Assembly: GCF_004770765.1 (NCBI RefSeq)
Contig: NZ_RQFK01000028.1
Location: forward strand, 248,001 to 312,000
Source: Leptospira noumeaensis
GTDB taxonomy: Bacteria > Spirochaetota > Leptospiria > Leptospirales > Leptospiraceae
DNA length: 64,000 nucleotides
Direction of reading: 5' to 3'
The notes under the pieces were generated by a model. That model was given only the letters and a program-made list of their open reading frames with translations, was not told the origin of the DNA and did no database searches. A program made the translations under genes and the position numbers. Shown in pieces: positions 36,404-46,083 of the stretch; position 1 is the first letter of the stretch, and each line of letters starts with the position of its first letter.

Positions 36404-36421
36404 ATAGTGTATATACACTAT
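36404..36421. promoter_or_regulatory. 18-bp palindrome before thiolase gene (MarR operator)
   Basis: ATAGTGTATATACACTAT is a perfect palindrome. A copy with one extra base near its end, ATAGTGTATATACATCAT, is upstream of the MarR gene at 36953-36970. Shared sequence and position indicate a common repressor site. Confidence 0.75.
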
Positions 36422-36458
36422 ATACTCATAATTTTCAAAAATCTAGACAATCAATCTT

Positions 36459-36929
36459 CTAACTTTCTTCTGCTGGATCTATTTCTAAGACGGGAAGGTT
36501 TCGTAATTCGGCAAGAATTTTTAAAGTTTGTTTGAATTCTGATTTTCCGAGATCATCTGTAATTGTGTTTTGAGTTTGTTTCCAAAGTTCTACGGCCTTT
36601 GCCAGAGCCAATTCACCTTTTTTTGTCAGTGAAATGTTACGCACATTGCCTATTTCTTTTTTTTCAATTTTGATCAAACCATCTCGATTTAAAATATCCA
36701 AACTTCTCTGTAAGGTTGTCCTATCGATATCTGTAATACGTGCTAAATCGGTGATACTGGGGTCTTTTTCATAAGCAATACCAGCCAAAAGTGTAAACTG
36801 GGTGATGCGAAGACCGGAAGGCCTTAGAGCCGAATCGTAATAATTAGTAATCAGCCGGCTGGTTCGACGAAGGCTCAAATTCAGACAGGATGAACCAATT
36901 TGTTTTAGGTCTTCATGGGAAAATTTCAT
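36459..36929 (-). CDS. MarR-family transcriptional regulator
   Basis: The 156-residue winged-helix protein has ITQFTLLAGIAYEKDPSI, recognition helix ITDIDRTTLQRSLDIL and wing EKKEIGNVRNISLT. It is transcribed toward the thiolase gene, which starts 70 bases later on the same strand. Copies of an 18-base palindrome upstream of both genes suggest it represses itself and the thiolase. Confidence 0.92.
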   Translation of the reverse strand: MKFSHEDLKQIGSSCLNLSLRRTSRLITNYYDSALRPSGLRITQFTLLAGIAYEKDPSITDLARITDIDRTTLQRSLDILNRDGLIKIEKKEIGNVRNISLTKKGELALAKAVELWKQTQNTITDDLGKSEFKQTLKILAELRNLPVLEIDPAEES

Positions 36930-36952
36930 TAGGCTCTACGTAATCCAGAATT

Positions 36953-36970
36953 ATAGTGTATATACATCAT
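36953..36970. promoter_or_regulatory. Near-palindromic operator before MarR gene
   Basis: ATAGTGTATATACATCAT matches the palindrome before the thiolase in 15 of 18 positions. It lies 23 bases upstream of the MarR start, where autorepression sites usually are. Confidence 0.65.
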
Positions 36971-37050
36971 ATTGTCAACCAACATTCTAAATTTTTGTTT
37001 CTTAAAAAATTGTGGACATTTTGTGGAATCCACAATGATTTATCAATCTA

Positions 37051-37641
37051 ATGTCACAATTCAAATACCTAACGCTTGTTTTTTGTTTTTTTAACTTCCT
37101 CACCTGCAAGTCCACTAATCAGTATATTTTGAATCGAGGAGTTGATTTATCTGACTCCTTTACTTTGGGAATAGAAACAAATCAATATGGTGCTGGAGTT
37201 TGGATTTGGTGTTTGGGTGGAGGCATTCATATCAACCAAAACGCAAAAGGAATTGGGATGCGTAATGGGCAACTTGGTTTATACAAAGCAGGTGGTGTTG
37301 ACGATATCGGTATTTTGGGTGGCCAAACAAACAGAAGTTTTACAAACCAAATGGGAAATTCATTTTTAATGATCAACTCAAACCAACATAGACCTATTTA
37401 TCCTGATTCAAAAAGAAGCCGTCAGAAATCTTATGATGCATCCAACGTATTGATGTTAGTATTTTTTACAGATAAAAAAAATAGTTCGGGTAAAAAACAT
37501 TGCAACCAACCAGTAAGTGTCGAAGTATCCTTAGGTTTATTTCTTGGTGTTCGAGCCGGATTTAATTTTAGCGAATTTACAGACTTTTTATTAGGATTTA
37601 CCACTTATGATTCTATGGAAGACGATATAACAATCGAATAA
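37051..37641 (+). CDS. Hypothetical lipoprotein
   Basis: The 196-residue product has a short signal peptide ending in NFLTC (lipidated C19). The mature part begins ILNRGVDLSDSFTLGIE and is glycine-rich (GAGVWIWCLGGGIH, GLYKAGGVDDIGILGG), suggesting a beta-structured outer-membrane protein. It contains the polar PDSKRSRQKSYDASN and ends in LLGFTTYDSMED. I know no function for this pattern. It converges on a small hypothetical gene. Confidence 0.7.
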   Translation: MSQFKYLTLVFCFFNFLTCKSTNQYILNRGVDLSDSFTLGIETNQYGAGVWIWCLGGGIHINQNAKGIGMRNGQLGLYKAGGVDDIGILGGQTNRSFTNQMGNSFLMINSNQHRPIYPDSKRSRQKSYDASNVLMLVFFTDKKNSSGKKHCNQPVSVEVSLGLFLGVRAGFNFSEFTDFLLGFTTYDSMEDDITIE

Positions 37642-37647
37642 AAGAAT

Positions 37648-37893
37648 TCATTCCTTCATCGTTCGATATTTTACCTCTTCCAAAATCTCTTGGTAAACAC
37701 CCATACCTAAGTTGTATTCAATATCAGATTTTCCTTTGCCTATGATAAATTCTGCAAAAGTCCAATCATAACGGTTGGGATCTTTTCCTGTATCAAACCA
37801 ATCTTTAAAGATAACGTTGTTTTCTTCTAAAATCACTTCCACCAAATGATAGGGTTCCGAATTTTTCCAATACCTTCTTTCTGTTATCACCAA
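37648..37893 (-). CDS. Small hypothetical protein
   Basis: The 81-residue protein is acidic with many aromatic residues (WFDTGKDPNRYDWTFAEFIIG). The start is TTG at 37893 or GTG at 37890, with AAAGG upstream. No family, signal peptide or membrane helix was recognised. It ends six bases from the convergent lipoprotein stop. Confidence 0.5.
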   Translation of the reverse strand: MVITERRYWKNSEPYHLVEVILEENNVIFKDWFDTGKDPNRYDWTFAEFIIGKGKSDIEYNLGMGVYQEILEEVKYRTMKE

Positions 37894-38013
37894 GCCAAAC
37901 CTTTATTATAGATTCATATAAATAAAAATTCCTTTCATCGTTTTATGTAAAAAACAAGAAATATAGATACATCATTGACAAGATGTTTACGATTCTATAA
38001 ATACTAGAATCTT

Positions 38014-38889
38014 ATGAAAAAGAAAACCTTACTCATCGTAGTTGCCGTTTTGACATTTTTTTTTACTACCATTAGTTATTTATTTTCGCCTATTGATCAG
38101 GATTCATTTTCAAAAGTAATTTCACGAGACGGAACCACCATTGCTTATGATAAAATTGGATCCGGCCCACCACTTATTTTTGTTACGGGTGCCATTTGTC
38201 ATAGAAAGTTCCAGCCCATTATTGATGATGCTAAAACTCTAAGTCAAAATTTTACCGTTTATAATTACGATAGGCGCGGGCGTGGGGATAGCGGAGATAA
38301 AGAAATTTATTCGGTTCAATCTGAAGTAGAAGACATCGAAGCACTGATCAATGCCGCAGGTGGTTCGGCATACATTTATGGTCATTCTTCAGGTGCAGTA
38401 TTGGCAATGGAGACAGCATTGGCCTTACCTAACAAAGTTAAAAAAGTTTATATTTATGATCCACCTTATGTTTCTAACGAAAAAGAACATAACGAATACC
38501 AACTTACAAAAGAAAAAATCAAGAACCTACTTAGCGAAAAAAAATATTCGAAAGCTATTGATGAATTTCTTGTTTCTATTGGTATGCCGAAAATTTTCAC
38601 ATACGTTTTACCCTTGACACCTGGTTGGGATAGAACCGTTCAGCTTGCACCGACTTTAATTTATGATATCACACTCACTGAAAATTTACCTCCCATTGAA
38701 AGACTATCAAAGATAAAAGTACCTATTTATATTGCTTATGGTGAAGAGAGTCCGGAAGAAATCAACAGAGTGACGAATATCCTCGCGAAAAACATACAAG
38801 GTTCCATTTTACAGGAAATATTAAAACAAGATCATTCTGTAGATACAAAGATCCTTCTACCGACGATGATTCAATTTTTTAATGATTGA
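38014..38889 (+). CDS. Exported or membrane-anchored alpha/beta hydrolase
   Basis: The 291-residue protein starts with a signal anchor (KKKTLLIVVAVLTFFFTTI) and a short linker, then the hydrolase fold: FVTGAICHRK (oxyanion), YDRRGRGDSGD, nucleophile S125 in GHSSG, an acid after YIAYGEESPE and H in KQDHSVD. It is probably active on the periplasmic side. It is a single gene; the following signalling genes start 90 bases later. Confidence 0.83.
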   Translation: MKKKTLLIVVAVLTFFFTTISYLFSPIDQDSFSKVISRDGTTIAYDKIGSGPPLIFVTGAICHRKFQPIIDDAKTLSQNFTVYNYDRRGRGDSGDKEIYSVQSEVEDIEALINAAGGSAYIYGHSSGAVLAMETALALPNKVKKVYIYDPPYVSNEKEHNEYQLTKEKIKNLLSEKKYSKAIDEFLVSIGMPKIFTYVLPLTPGWDRTVQLAPTLIYDITLTENLPPIERLSKIKVPIYIAYGEESPEEINRVTNILAKNIQGSILQEILKQDHSVDTKILLPTMIQFFND

Positions 38890-38980
38890 AAATCAAAAAA
38901 ATAAAACATTAAATTAGAATTACCTTGCAATTTTCGTCTCAAGAAAATACCAATCAGTTCATTAAGAAGGATAATTTCGA

Positions 38981-39373
38981 ATGATCATATTTCAATGCCC
39001 GACCGCTGTGACTGAATATCTTGAAGATAAAAAGATCGTTGTTCTTACGCAGAATGGAAAGAATACAGGGGCGAATTTAAAAGATAGTTTAGACAAAGGT
39101 GTGGAAGCACTCATTCAAAACAAAGCAGTCAAATGGTTGTCTGACAATCGTAATATGGGCACTCATACAGCAGAAGATGTAGAATGGTTGAACAACGACT
39201 GGACTCCTCGGGCCATCAAAGCCGGTTGGAAAAAATGGGCTCTCATCCAACCTCAATCAGCATTGTCAGCAATGTCTGAAAAAAACTTGGTAGATTTTTT
39301 CGCGACAAATGGAATCGAAGTGAAAATTTTTGAATCACCTGAAGAAGGGTACCAATGGTTGGATTCAGTTTAG
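38981..39373 (+). CDS. Free-standing STAS-like domain protein
   Basis: The 130-residue protein has a mixed alpha/beta pattern ending in EEGYQWLDS. KWLSDNRNMGTHTAEDVEWL, DWTPRA and PQSALSAMS correspond to [16 protein letters not shown] and PNSALAAIS in the C-terminal domain of the chemoreceptor at 6396-8111. It lies nine bases before the chemoreceptor at 39383, so in one locus the domain is fused and in the other it is separate. It likely controls or reports on receptor output. The domain resembles STAS/SpoIIAA-like folds, but the usual phosphorylatable serine is not obvious. Confidence 0.72.
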   Translation: MIIFQCPTAVTEYLEDKKIVVLTQNGKNTGANLKDSLDKGVEALIQNKAVKWLSDNRNMGTHTAEDVEWLNNDWTPRAIKAGWKKWALIQPQSALSAMSEKNLVDFFATNGIEVKIFESPEEGYQWLDSV

Positions 39374-39382
39374 TTTCCATTC

Positions 39383-40648
39383 ATGAAACTTAGTAAAACC
39401 ACTCAATACATAGTTTTATCATTAACAATACTCATTACACAACTCGGATCATTGGCATACCAACTTTTTGGTATATCTGATCCCAGTTGGATCATGTTTG
39501 TTTTGCTTGTGTCTAACCTTGTTTTTTCTGTAATCACAGTAACGTTTGCTTTATTGCAAATAAAGAAATACAAAAAACAATTTTTAATTATCAAAAAGAC
39601 TATTTCGGCTGCCATCAACGGTAATTTACATGTTGAACCTAATCTTAAATCGAACCTAAAAAAACGCAACGAAGTCGATGCAATTTTAATTTCTTTATTT
39701 GAATTATTACATATCTTTCAAGACATCATAACACTTTTAAAAGATGCAACAATAGGTCTCTCATCATCTGTTGATAATGCAAAACTTGCGGATGATTCTT
39801 TTCATTCTAGTTTAAATAGACAAAAAGACTATTCGCAAAACTTAGAAGCAACTGTCCGCAAGATGACCGATAATATGACGAATATTGAAAATGCATCTAC
39901 AAACAATTATTCAACTTTGATTCGTGTTTCAGAAAGTATTAAACTTTTATCAGGTCACATCAATGAGTCAGAAGAAAACAGTAACCTTTCAAAAAAATTA
40001 ACGTTTGGCATTTCCGAAAAAATTCAAAAAGGGAATAAAGCAATGGAGGAAATGGCAACTGTCATTGAAAACATTGCAACTAGTTCTGGGAAAATAGAAG
40101 GAATGGTCATTGTGATCAAAGAAATTTCAGAACGTGTAAATTTATTGGCATTAAACGCTTCGATTGAAGCTGCACGTGCCGGAGAGTATGGAAGTGGCTT
40201 TGCAGTTGTTGCACAAGAAGTGTCTAAACTCGCAACTCAGACTTCCAATAGTATCAAAGAAATTGATGCCAATGTAAAACGGAACAAGGAAGAAGTCACA
40301 CTCAATCGGCAAAAAATCAATGAAACCAACCAACTATACAAAGAAATCATCGGCGAAGTAAAACAAATTTTCGAGAAGATAGATTTCATTTCGGAATCGG
40401 CATCGAACCAAATGCAAATCAAAGAAAAGTTACTATTCGAATCCGAACAACTTTCTCAGATGTTAGCAGAGATCAAACAAAACATAGGCGATCAAAACAA
40501 TTCCCAAAAATTAATCTCCGATGTTGCTCACGCAATGGACTCAAGTGTCAATGCAACATTTTCAGAAGGGGAAAATCTTTCTAAACTTTTAGAAAAAATA
40601 AAATCTACTAGTGATGATATTGGTGGAGTTATTTTATTATTTAAGTAA
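39383..40648 (+). CDS. Methyl-accepting chemotaxis-type protein
   Basis: The 421-residue protein has two close membrane helices (about 8-27 and 36-56) with no periplasmic domain, a short linker, then the signalling coiled coil with tip [20 protein letters not shown] (near residue 255). It lacks a clear HAMP domain. The upstream 130-residue STAS-like protein, nine bases away, is probably its partner. The target is CheA/CheW-like machinery elsewhere. It ends before a hairpin at 40664-40690. Confidence 0.86.
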   Translation: MKLSKTTQYIVLSLTILITQLGSLAYQLFGISDPSWIMFVLLVSNLVFSVITVTFALLQIKKYKKQFLIIKKTISAAINGNLHVEPNLKSNLKKRNEVDAILISLFELLHIFQDIITLLKDATIGLSSSVDNAKLADDSFHSSLNRQKDYSQNLEATVRKMTDNMTNIENASTNNYSTLIRVSESIKLLSGHINESEENSNLSKKLTFGISEKIQKGNKAMEEMATVIENIATSSGKIEGMVIVIKEISERVNLLALNASIEAARAGEYGSGFAVVAQEVSKLATQTSNSIKEIDANVKRNKEEVTLNRQKINETNQLYKEIIGEVKQIFEKIDFISESASNQMQIKEKLLFESEQLSQMLAEIKQNIGDQNNSQKLISDVAHAMDSSVNATFSEGENLSKLLEKIKSTSDDIGGVILLFK

Positions 40649-40663
40649 AAAATAAAAATACAG

Positions 40664-40690
40664 AAACAAACAAGTAACATCTGTTTGTTT
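40664..40690 (+). terminator. Hairpin after chemoreceptor gene
   Basis: AAACAAACA and TGTTTGTTT form exact 9-base arms around a nine-base loop, 15 bases after the stop. The stem is A/T-rich and ends in T, so it is a plausible weak terminator. Confidence 0.45.
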
Positions 40691-40986
40691 AATTACCAAA
40701 GGTAAAATTCTTCAATTTTAACTCCACCACCTTACTGCCATTAGAGAACTTTGTTCGCATAACACGAGTATTGGTTTATTGCATAGCTCTCAAAAAAAGT
40801 TTATAATCTTGGTTTTTTTTATCGAATCTAAGACCTAAAAACTAAACAAAACCTACTCTACCAATTTTATCATAAATTTTATTACAACTAACGCTTCACA
40901 GAAGTTGTATTTTCTGATTGCTTAAATTGAAGTTTTATGCTGCTCTCTTTCTTTACGCTTTTTAATACTGCTATGGAATTAAATAC
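40691..40986. other. Intergenic region before hybrid kinase gene
   Basis: About 300 A/T-rich bases separate the chemoreceptor terminator and the hybrid kinase. I see no reading frame with good codon use, no strong palindrome and no RNA motif; it presumably holds the kinase promoter. Confidence 0.4.
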
Positions 40987-43497
40987 ATGGATACAAAAGA
41001 GCTAAGGTTGGACGATCTATCTAAAAACAAAATCAAAGCTCAGTTTGATTTCCAAAGCATCTTTCAATCCCTCCCTGAACTCTACATGCTCTTAGATTTA
41101 GATTTTCGTATCATCGACATTAGCGATGCTTATGCGAAAGCCACACTGATTGAAAGAAAGAAAGTAATCGGACATAATATTTTTGAAATATTTCCTGACA
41201 ATCCAGAGGACAAAAATGCGGATGGAGTCAAACAACTTAAGTTTTCCTTAACGCAAGTGCTGAACTACAAAGTTTCTAGCACAATGACAATGCAAAAGTA
41301 TGACATTCCCAAACCAGATGGGAGTGGATTCGATGTTAGGTATTGGAGCCCTAGAAACTCACCTGTATTCGATAAAGATGGAAACTTAGTTTGCATTGTC
41401 CACCGCGCAGAAGATGTGACCGAATTTGTTTCTCTAAAACAACAGAAATTGGAACAATCAGAAGTCAGAGAGGATATGTCTGAACGGATTGCCAAAATGG
41501 AATCCGAAGTTCTAACTCGTGCCAAAGAAGTGATCGAAAAAAACGAAGCTTTATTAAATAGCGAACAGAACTTATCCATCACCTTAAGTTCCATAGGCGA
41601 TGCTGTCCTTGCTACGGATGAGAAAGGAATTATCAATCGTTTGAATCCAGTAGCAGAAGGTTTGACCGGATGGAGTGAAAGTGAAGCCATTGGTCACAAT
41701 GTAAACGAAGTTTTAAAATTGGTTTATGCAAAATCCGATTTACCAAAGGACATCCCTATCTTTGAAGTATTATCATCTGGAAAAGCAAAAGGAAATAGCC
41801 AGGATGGGATCTTAATCCATAGGAATGGTAGAAGGATCAATATTTCAGACAACTGTGCACCGATTCGAAACAAAGTTGGTAAAATCATTGGATCCATATT
41901 GGTATTTCGTGATATTTCGGAAGAGTTTGCTGCCAAAACATTTTTAGAAAAAGCAAAGGAAAATGCTGAACTAGCAAACAAAGCAAAAGATTCATTTCTC
42001 GCTACAATGAGTCATGAAATTCGCACCCCACTCAGTGGACTCATTGGGATGTTAGAATTGCTTTCCCAAACATCCCTTAACGTTGATCAGAAAAGTATGG
42101 TTCAAAATGCTTTGGGATCAGGGAACAGTTTGTTACGCATTCTCAGTGATATTCTCGACTGGTCAAAAATTGAAGATGGTAAACTAGAATTATCACTGCA
42201 ACCAACATCCATTAGCCGACTTCTCTCCGAGGTTGTCACAACTTACGCACATATTGCTAGTTCCAAAGGATTGAATTTATCATATAGTGTTGATGAAAAT
42301 ATTCTAGGCGCACATATTATGGATCCTTTAAGGCTTTCGCAAATCATAAACAACTTTGTTAGTAATGGAATTAAATTTACTTCCAAGGGTAATATAAAAG
42401 TTTCTGCAGAGTTAGTTAAGAATTTAACTCACGCACAACAAATTCAATTTTCAGTGACCGATACAGGAATTGGTCTTAGTAAAAAAGACCAATCAAGATT
42501 ATTCCAAACGTACACTCAAGCCACTGCGGATACTGCGAGACTGTATGGTGGCACGGGACTTGGACTTGCAATCTGCCGACGTTTGGCAGACCTTTTGGAT
42601 GGTGCGATTACTATCGATAGCTCACCAGGTATCGGTTCTACATTTAGCATCACATTGTCTCTTCCTACGGTTGATCTGGATCTAAATCATCTAAACCCTC
42701 TGAAAGCGGAAGAAGGATCTGTGGAACCCATTGCTCGTTCCCAATCCTATAGCCCTAAAATTCTAGTAGTAGATGACCATTCAGTGAATTTAGAACTTTT
42801 AGTACGCCAACTGGAAATGTTTGGGCTTCAAGTGGATAGTGCAGACGACGGTGACAAGGCTCTTATGTTATGGCTAACAAACAAATATGATCTAATCATT
42901 ACCGACTGCCATATGCCTATCAAAGATGGGTATATGTTAACAAAAGAAATTCGAAATATTGAAACTTTTAGTTACCAAAAACGAATTCCTATCATAGGAT
43001 ACACTGCCAATGTCTTAAGCGAAGAAAACGAACACTGCCTTTCCGTGGGAATGGACGAAGTATTAATCAAACCTGCTCGTTTGACAAATCTTAGACAAAC
43101 TCTTCTCAAATGGTTACCAACGATCATTTACCCAACTCAAACCAACACAACCGATTTACTTGTTAGTACGGAATCACCAATCGATATAAATGAACTTAAA
43201 AACATAGTATCTAACAAAAAAGATCAAATTTCCATTTTAAAAAAATTCAAAACTCACCATAGAAACGATTTGGCAAAACTCATTGATGAACTTTCGAAAA
43301 TGAATCTAACTGAAGCAGCACGCCTTGCCCACCGCCTTAAAGGTTCAAGCCAAGTAGCTGGCGCAAGGGAATTGGTGAATGGATATATAAAAATCGAATC
43401 ATTTATTAAAGAAAACGAAATAGATAAAGCTCTAAAAGAAATTGAAATAATGAAAGAAGATGTTCGAAACATTGAATCTTTCATTGATATCTTATAA
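40987..43497 (+). CDS. Hybrid sensor histidine kinase: PAS-PAS-HisKA-HATPase-REC-HPt
   Basis: The 836-residue cytoplasmic kinase has two PAS regions (about 20-145 and 190-310, with FEIFPDNPED and LNPVAEGLTGWSESEAIGHN) and HisKA SHEIRTPLSG with phospho-acceptor H343. The HATPase has NFVSNGIKFT, DTGIGLS and GTGLGLAICRRLA. The receiver has D640 in LIITDCHMP and the C-terminal HPt has H782 in AHRLKGSS. No membrane helix is predicted, so it senses inside the cell. Signal would pass H343-D640-H782 to a separate receiver; the REC-EAL protein encoded 30 bases later is the obvious candidate. Confidence 0.93.
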   Translation: MDTKELRLDDLSKNKIKAQFDFQSIFQSLPELYMLLDLDFRIIDISDAYAKATLIERKKVIGHNIFEIFPDNPEDKNADGVKQLKFSLTQVLNYKVSSTMTMQKYDIPKPDGSGFDVRYWSPRNSPVFDKDGNLVCIVHRAEDVTEFVSLKQQKLEQSEVREDMSERIAKMESEVLTRAKEVIEKNEALLNSEQNLSITLSSIGDAVLATDEKGIINRLNPVAEGLTGWSESEAIGHNVNEVLKLVYAKSDLPKDIPIFEVLSSGKAKGNSQDGILIHRNGRRINISDNCAPIRNKVGKIIGSILVFRDISEEFAAKTFLEKAKENAELANKAKDSFLATMSHEIRTPLSGLIGMLELLSQTSLNVDQKSMVQNALGSGNSLLRILSDILDWSKIEDGKLELSLQPTSISRLLSEVVTTYAHIASSKGLNLSYSVDENILGAHIMDPLRLSQIINNFVSNGIKFTSKGNIKVSAELVKNLTHAQQIQFSVTDTGIGLSKKDQSRLFQTYTQATADTARLYGGTGLGLAICRRLADLLDGAITIDSSPGIGSTFSITLSLPTVDLDLNHLNPLKAEEGSVEPIARSQSYSPKILVVDDHSVNLELLVRQLEMFGLQVDSADDGDKALMLWLTNKYDLIITDCHMPIKDGYMLTKEIRNIETFSYQKRIPIIGYTANVLSEENEHCLSVGMDEVLIKPARLTNLRQTLLKWLPTIIYPTQTNTTDLLVSTESPIDINELKNIVSNKKDQISILKKFKTHHRNDLAKLIDELSKMNLTEAARLAHRLKGSSQVAGARELVNGYIKIESFIKENEIDKALKEIEIMKEDVRNIESFIDIL

Positions 43498-43526
43498 GTT
43501 GATTTTGACTGAATTTAGGTGAAGTT

Positions 43527-44726
43527 ATGGTTGCAGAGGAATTGAAATTTTTAGTGATTGAAGACGATGATTTTCAAAGGGAAATCATCGTTGATATCTT
43601 AGTAAGGTTAGGTGCGATGAAGGTTACTGAAGCCAGAACGGGAACAGAAGCACTCAACTATCTAAACGATGAAAAACAAAACTCTATCGATATCATTCTC
43701 TGTGATTTAAATATGCCAGAGATGGACGGTATGGAATTTCTTCGTCATATTGGAAACTCTCATTCATCCATTGCAACGATCATCATGAGTGCCCTCGACG
43801 GTGCATTGATTGATTCTGTTCGAAAAATGGCAAGTGCTTATGGAACTTACTTACTCGGCGCGATCGAAAAACCAATTACACCAGCTAATTTAGAAACATT
43901 ATTTTCTCTCTTCAAATCCCAAGACATAAAACAAAGAAAAGAATTAAACCAAGGATCCCTTTTTACTTTAGGAGAAATTTTAGAAGGTTTAACCAATGGA
44001 GATTTTGCACCTTTTTTCCAACCAAAAATACAATTATCTACAGGAAAGTTGATTGGTGCAGAAGCTTTAGCAAGATGGGTTCATCCAGATCGTGGTGTGA
44101 TAGCACCTTATGCGTTCATTGATTTGTTAGAAAAATCAGGCAACATCGACATATTAACATTTATTATGTTAGAAGAATCAGCGAAGGCATGTAAATTAAT
44201 TCATGCACAAGGTCATAAAATATCCATCTCAGTCAACCTTTCCCTTACATCACTTACCGATACAAAACTTGCCAATAAAATCACTCGAGTTGTTTCGGAA
44301 TCAGGGTTGGATCCAAAATACATCATCCTTGAAATTACGGAAACAGCAGCTATGACAGAAATGGCACCTGCTCTTGAAAACTTAGCACGCCTTCGAATGA
44401 AAGGGTTTGGGCTTTCTATCGATGATTACGGAACAGGATATTCCAGTATGCAACAAATCGCTCGGATTGCGTTTACAGAATTAAAAATAGATCAATCCTT
44501 TGTTCGTGAAATGACAACTAGCAATGTTTCGAAAGTGTTGATTAATTCAAGCATTGAGATGGCAACAAAGTTACAAATGAAGTGTACCGCAGAAGGTATC
44601 GAAACAAAAACTGACCTCGAACAACTAAAAGGTATGAATTGTGACTTAGGACAAGGTTATTACATAGCAAAACCTATGAGCTTTGAAAATTTTTTAAAGT
44701 TTTGTAATCAAAGTTTAAGTAACTAA
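43527..44726 (+). CDS. Response regulator with EAL domain (c-di-GMP phosphodiesterase)
   Basis: The 399-residue protein has a receiver (1-130) with acidic pair EDDD and phospho-acceptor D60 in ILCDLNMPEMDG, then an EAL domain (about 150-390) starting GAEALARW. Catalytic-site residues are seen in VNLSLTSL, LEITETA, SIDDYGTGYSSM, KIDQSFVR and CTAEGIET. It probably hydrolyses c-di-GMP after phosphorylation by the neighbouring hybrid kinase through its HPt domain, linking an internal signal to motility or biofilm state. There is no GGDEF domain. Confidence 0.92.
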   Translation: MVAEELKFLVIEDDDFQREIIVDILVRLGAMKVTEARTGTEALNYLNDEKQNSIDIILCDLNMPEMDGMEFLRHIGNSHSSIATIIMSALDGALIDSVRKMASAYGTYLLGAIEKPITPANLETLFSLFKSQDIKQRKELNQGSLFTLGEILEGLTNGDFAPFFQPKIQLSTGKLIGAEALARWVHPDRGVIAPYAFIDLLEKSGNIDILTFIMLEESAKACKLIHAQGHKISISVNLSLTSLTDTKLANKITRVVSESGLDPKYIILEITETAAMTEMAPALENLARLRMKGFGLSIDDYGTGYSSMQQIARIAFTELKIDQSFVREMTTSNVSKVLINSSIEMATKLQMKCTAEGIETKTDLEQLKGMNCDLGQGYYIAKPMSFENFLKFCNQSLSN

Positions 44727-44836
44727 AAACGAATTTGGAATATGATCATTTTTCGTTCAGAACAGTAAAATGATAGAAGAGATCATTATTTTGTGCGATT
44801 ACAGAATTTTCTCAAACGATTCGATTTACAACCTTC

Positions 44837-44871
44837 TATATAGTATAATTATAAACACAATACACTATATA
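44837..44871. promoter_or_regulatory. Spaced inverted repeat upstream of arsM
   Basis: TATATAGT and ACTATATA lie 19 bases apart, ending 22 bases before the arsM start. The right half (TACACTATATA) also matches the right side of the thiolase MarR operator at 36404. Binding by an ArsR- or MarR-type repressor is possible; the region is A/T-rich, so chance is a concern. Confidence 0.3.
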
Positions 44872-44893
44872 TTATTTTGCCGGAATTAAAATT

Positions 44894-45961
44894 ATGCCCA
44901 CAAACACTGAATTAGAAACATTAGAAGCTGTACAAAATTATTATGGAAAAGTTCTTAAAACAAACAAAGACTTAAAAACCAGTGCCTGTTGCAGTGTAGA
45001 ATCCTTACCGGCGGCTTACTCACCTTTATTATCAAAAATCCATCCTGTAGTGAAAGAAAGATTTTATGGATGTGGGTTCCCTTTCCCACAAGCACTTGAA
45101 GGCAGAAAAGTTTTGGATTTAGGTTGTGGGTCAGGGAGAGATGTTTATTTATTATCGCAATTAGTTGGTGAATCAGGAACCGTCATTGGCATCGATATGA
45201 CAGACGAACAGTTAGATGTTGCGAACACTTATCTTGATTACCACAGAGAACAATTTGGTTTTGAAAAATCCAACGTAACCTTTCTCAAAGGTTTTATCGA
45301 AAATTTAAAGGCAACTGGGATTGAAAACAATTCGATTGACTTAGTGGTTTCTAATTGTGTTACAAATCTTTCACCTAATAAAAAACTTGTTTTTTCCGAA
45401 ATATTGAGAGTCTTAAAACCCGGTGGTGAACTGTATTTTTCTGATGTTTTTACTGATAAAAGGATTCCCGAGAATCTCAAAGAAGACCCAATTTTACTTG
45501 GAGAATGTTTAGGTGGTGCACTTTATACGGAAGACTTTAGAAGGTTACTTGCCGAACTTGGGATTTACGATTTTCGCGTTATATCTAAGTCAAAAATCAA
45601 TCTTTTAAACCCAGAAATTGAAGAAAAGGTCGGAAATATCAATTTTTATTCAATCACATTTAGAGTATTTAACATTCCACTAGAAGACCGATGTGAAGAC
45701 TATGGCCAAGTAGCTTATTACAAAGGAACAATCAATGGAATTCCGCATCACTTTAAATTAGATGACCACCATGTTCTTGAAACAGGAAAACCAATGTTAG
45801 TTTGTGGTAATACTGCAGATATGCTTTCAAAAACTCATTATAAAGATCATTTTCAGATCATCGGAGACAAATCAAAACACTTTGGACTTTTTGATTGTGG
45901 CCCAAGATCGGTAACACCATCAACGTCTTCTGATGATAGTGCAGCGGGCGCTTGCTGTTGA
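44894..45961 (+). CDS. arsM: Arsenite methyltransferase
   Basis: The 355-residue SAM-dependent enzyme has LDLGCGSGRDVYLLS, GIDMTDEQLDVA and SNCVTNLSPNKK (with the arsenic-binding cysteine), followed by ILRVLKPGGELYFSD. Further cysteines near the start (CC at 32-33), in YGCGFPF and the C-terminal CC fit the thiol sites that hold As(III). It makes methylated arsenicals, a detoxification step. The C-terminal 130 residues are the usual ArsM extension. No ars operon partners are adjacent. Confidence 0.92.
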   Translation: MPTNTELETLEAVQNYYGKVLKTNKDLKTSACCSVESLPAAYSPLLSKIHPVVKERFYGCGFPFPQALEGRKVLDLGCGSGRDVYLLSQLVGESGTVIGIDMTDEQLDVANTYLDYHREQFGFEKSNVTFLKGFIENLKATGIENNSIDLVVSNCVTNLSPNKKLVFSEILRVLKPGGELYFSDVFTDKRIPENLKEDPILLGECLGGALYTEDFRRLLAELGIYDFRVISKSKINLLNPEIEEKVGNINFYSITFRVFNIPLEDRCEDYGQVAYYKGTINGIPHHFKLDDHHVLETGKPMLVCGNTADMLSKTHYKDHFQIIGDKSKHFGLFDCGPRSVTPSTSSDDSAAGACC

Positions 45962-46083
45962 TTGGTATTTTTAATTATGGTAGATTGATTAGAACTTCAG
46001 TGATGTAGATAAAAAATTCAGTTATCCAATAAGGATAGGTCTCTATTCTAGAAATAATCGAAACAGAGACCTATGATTCAATG

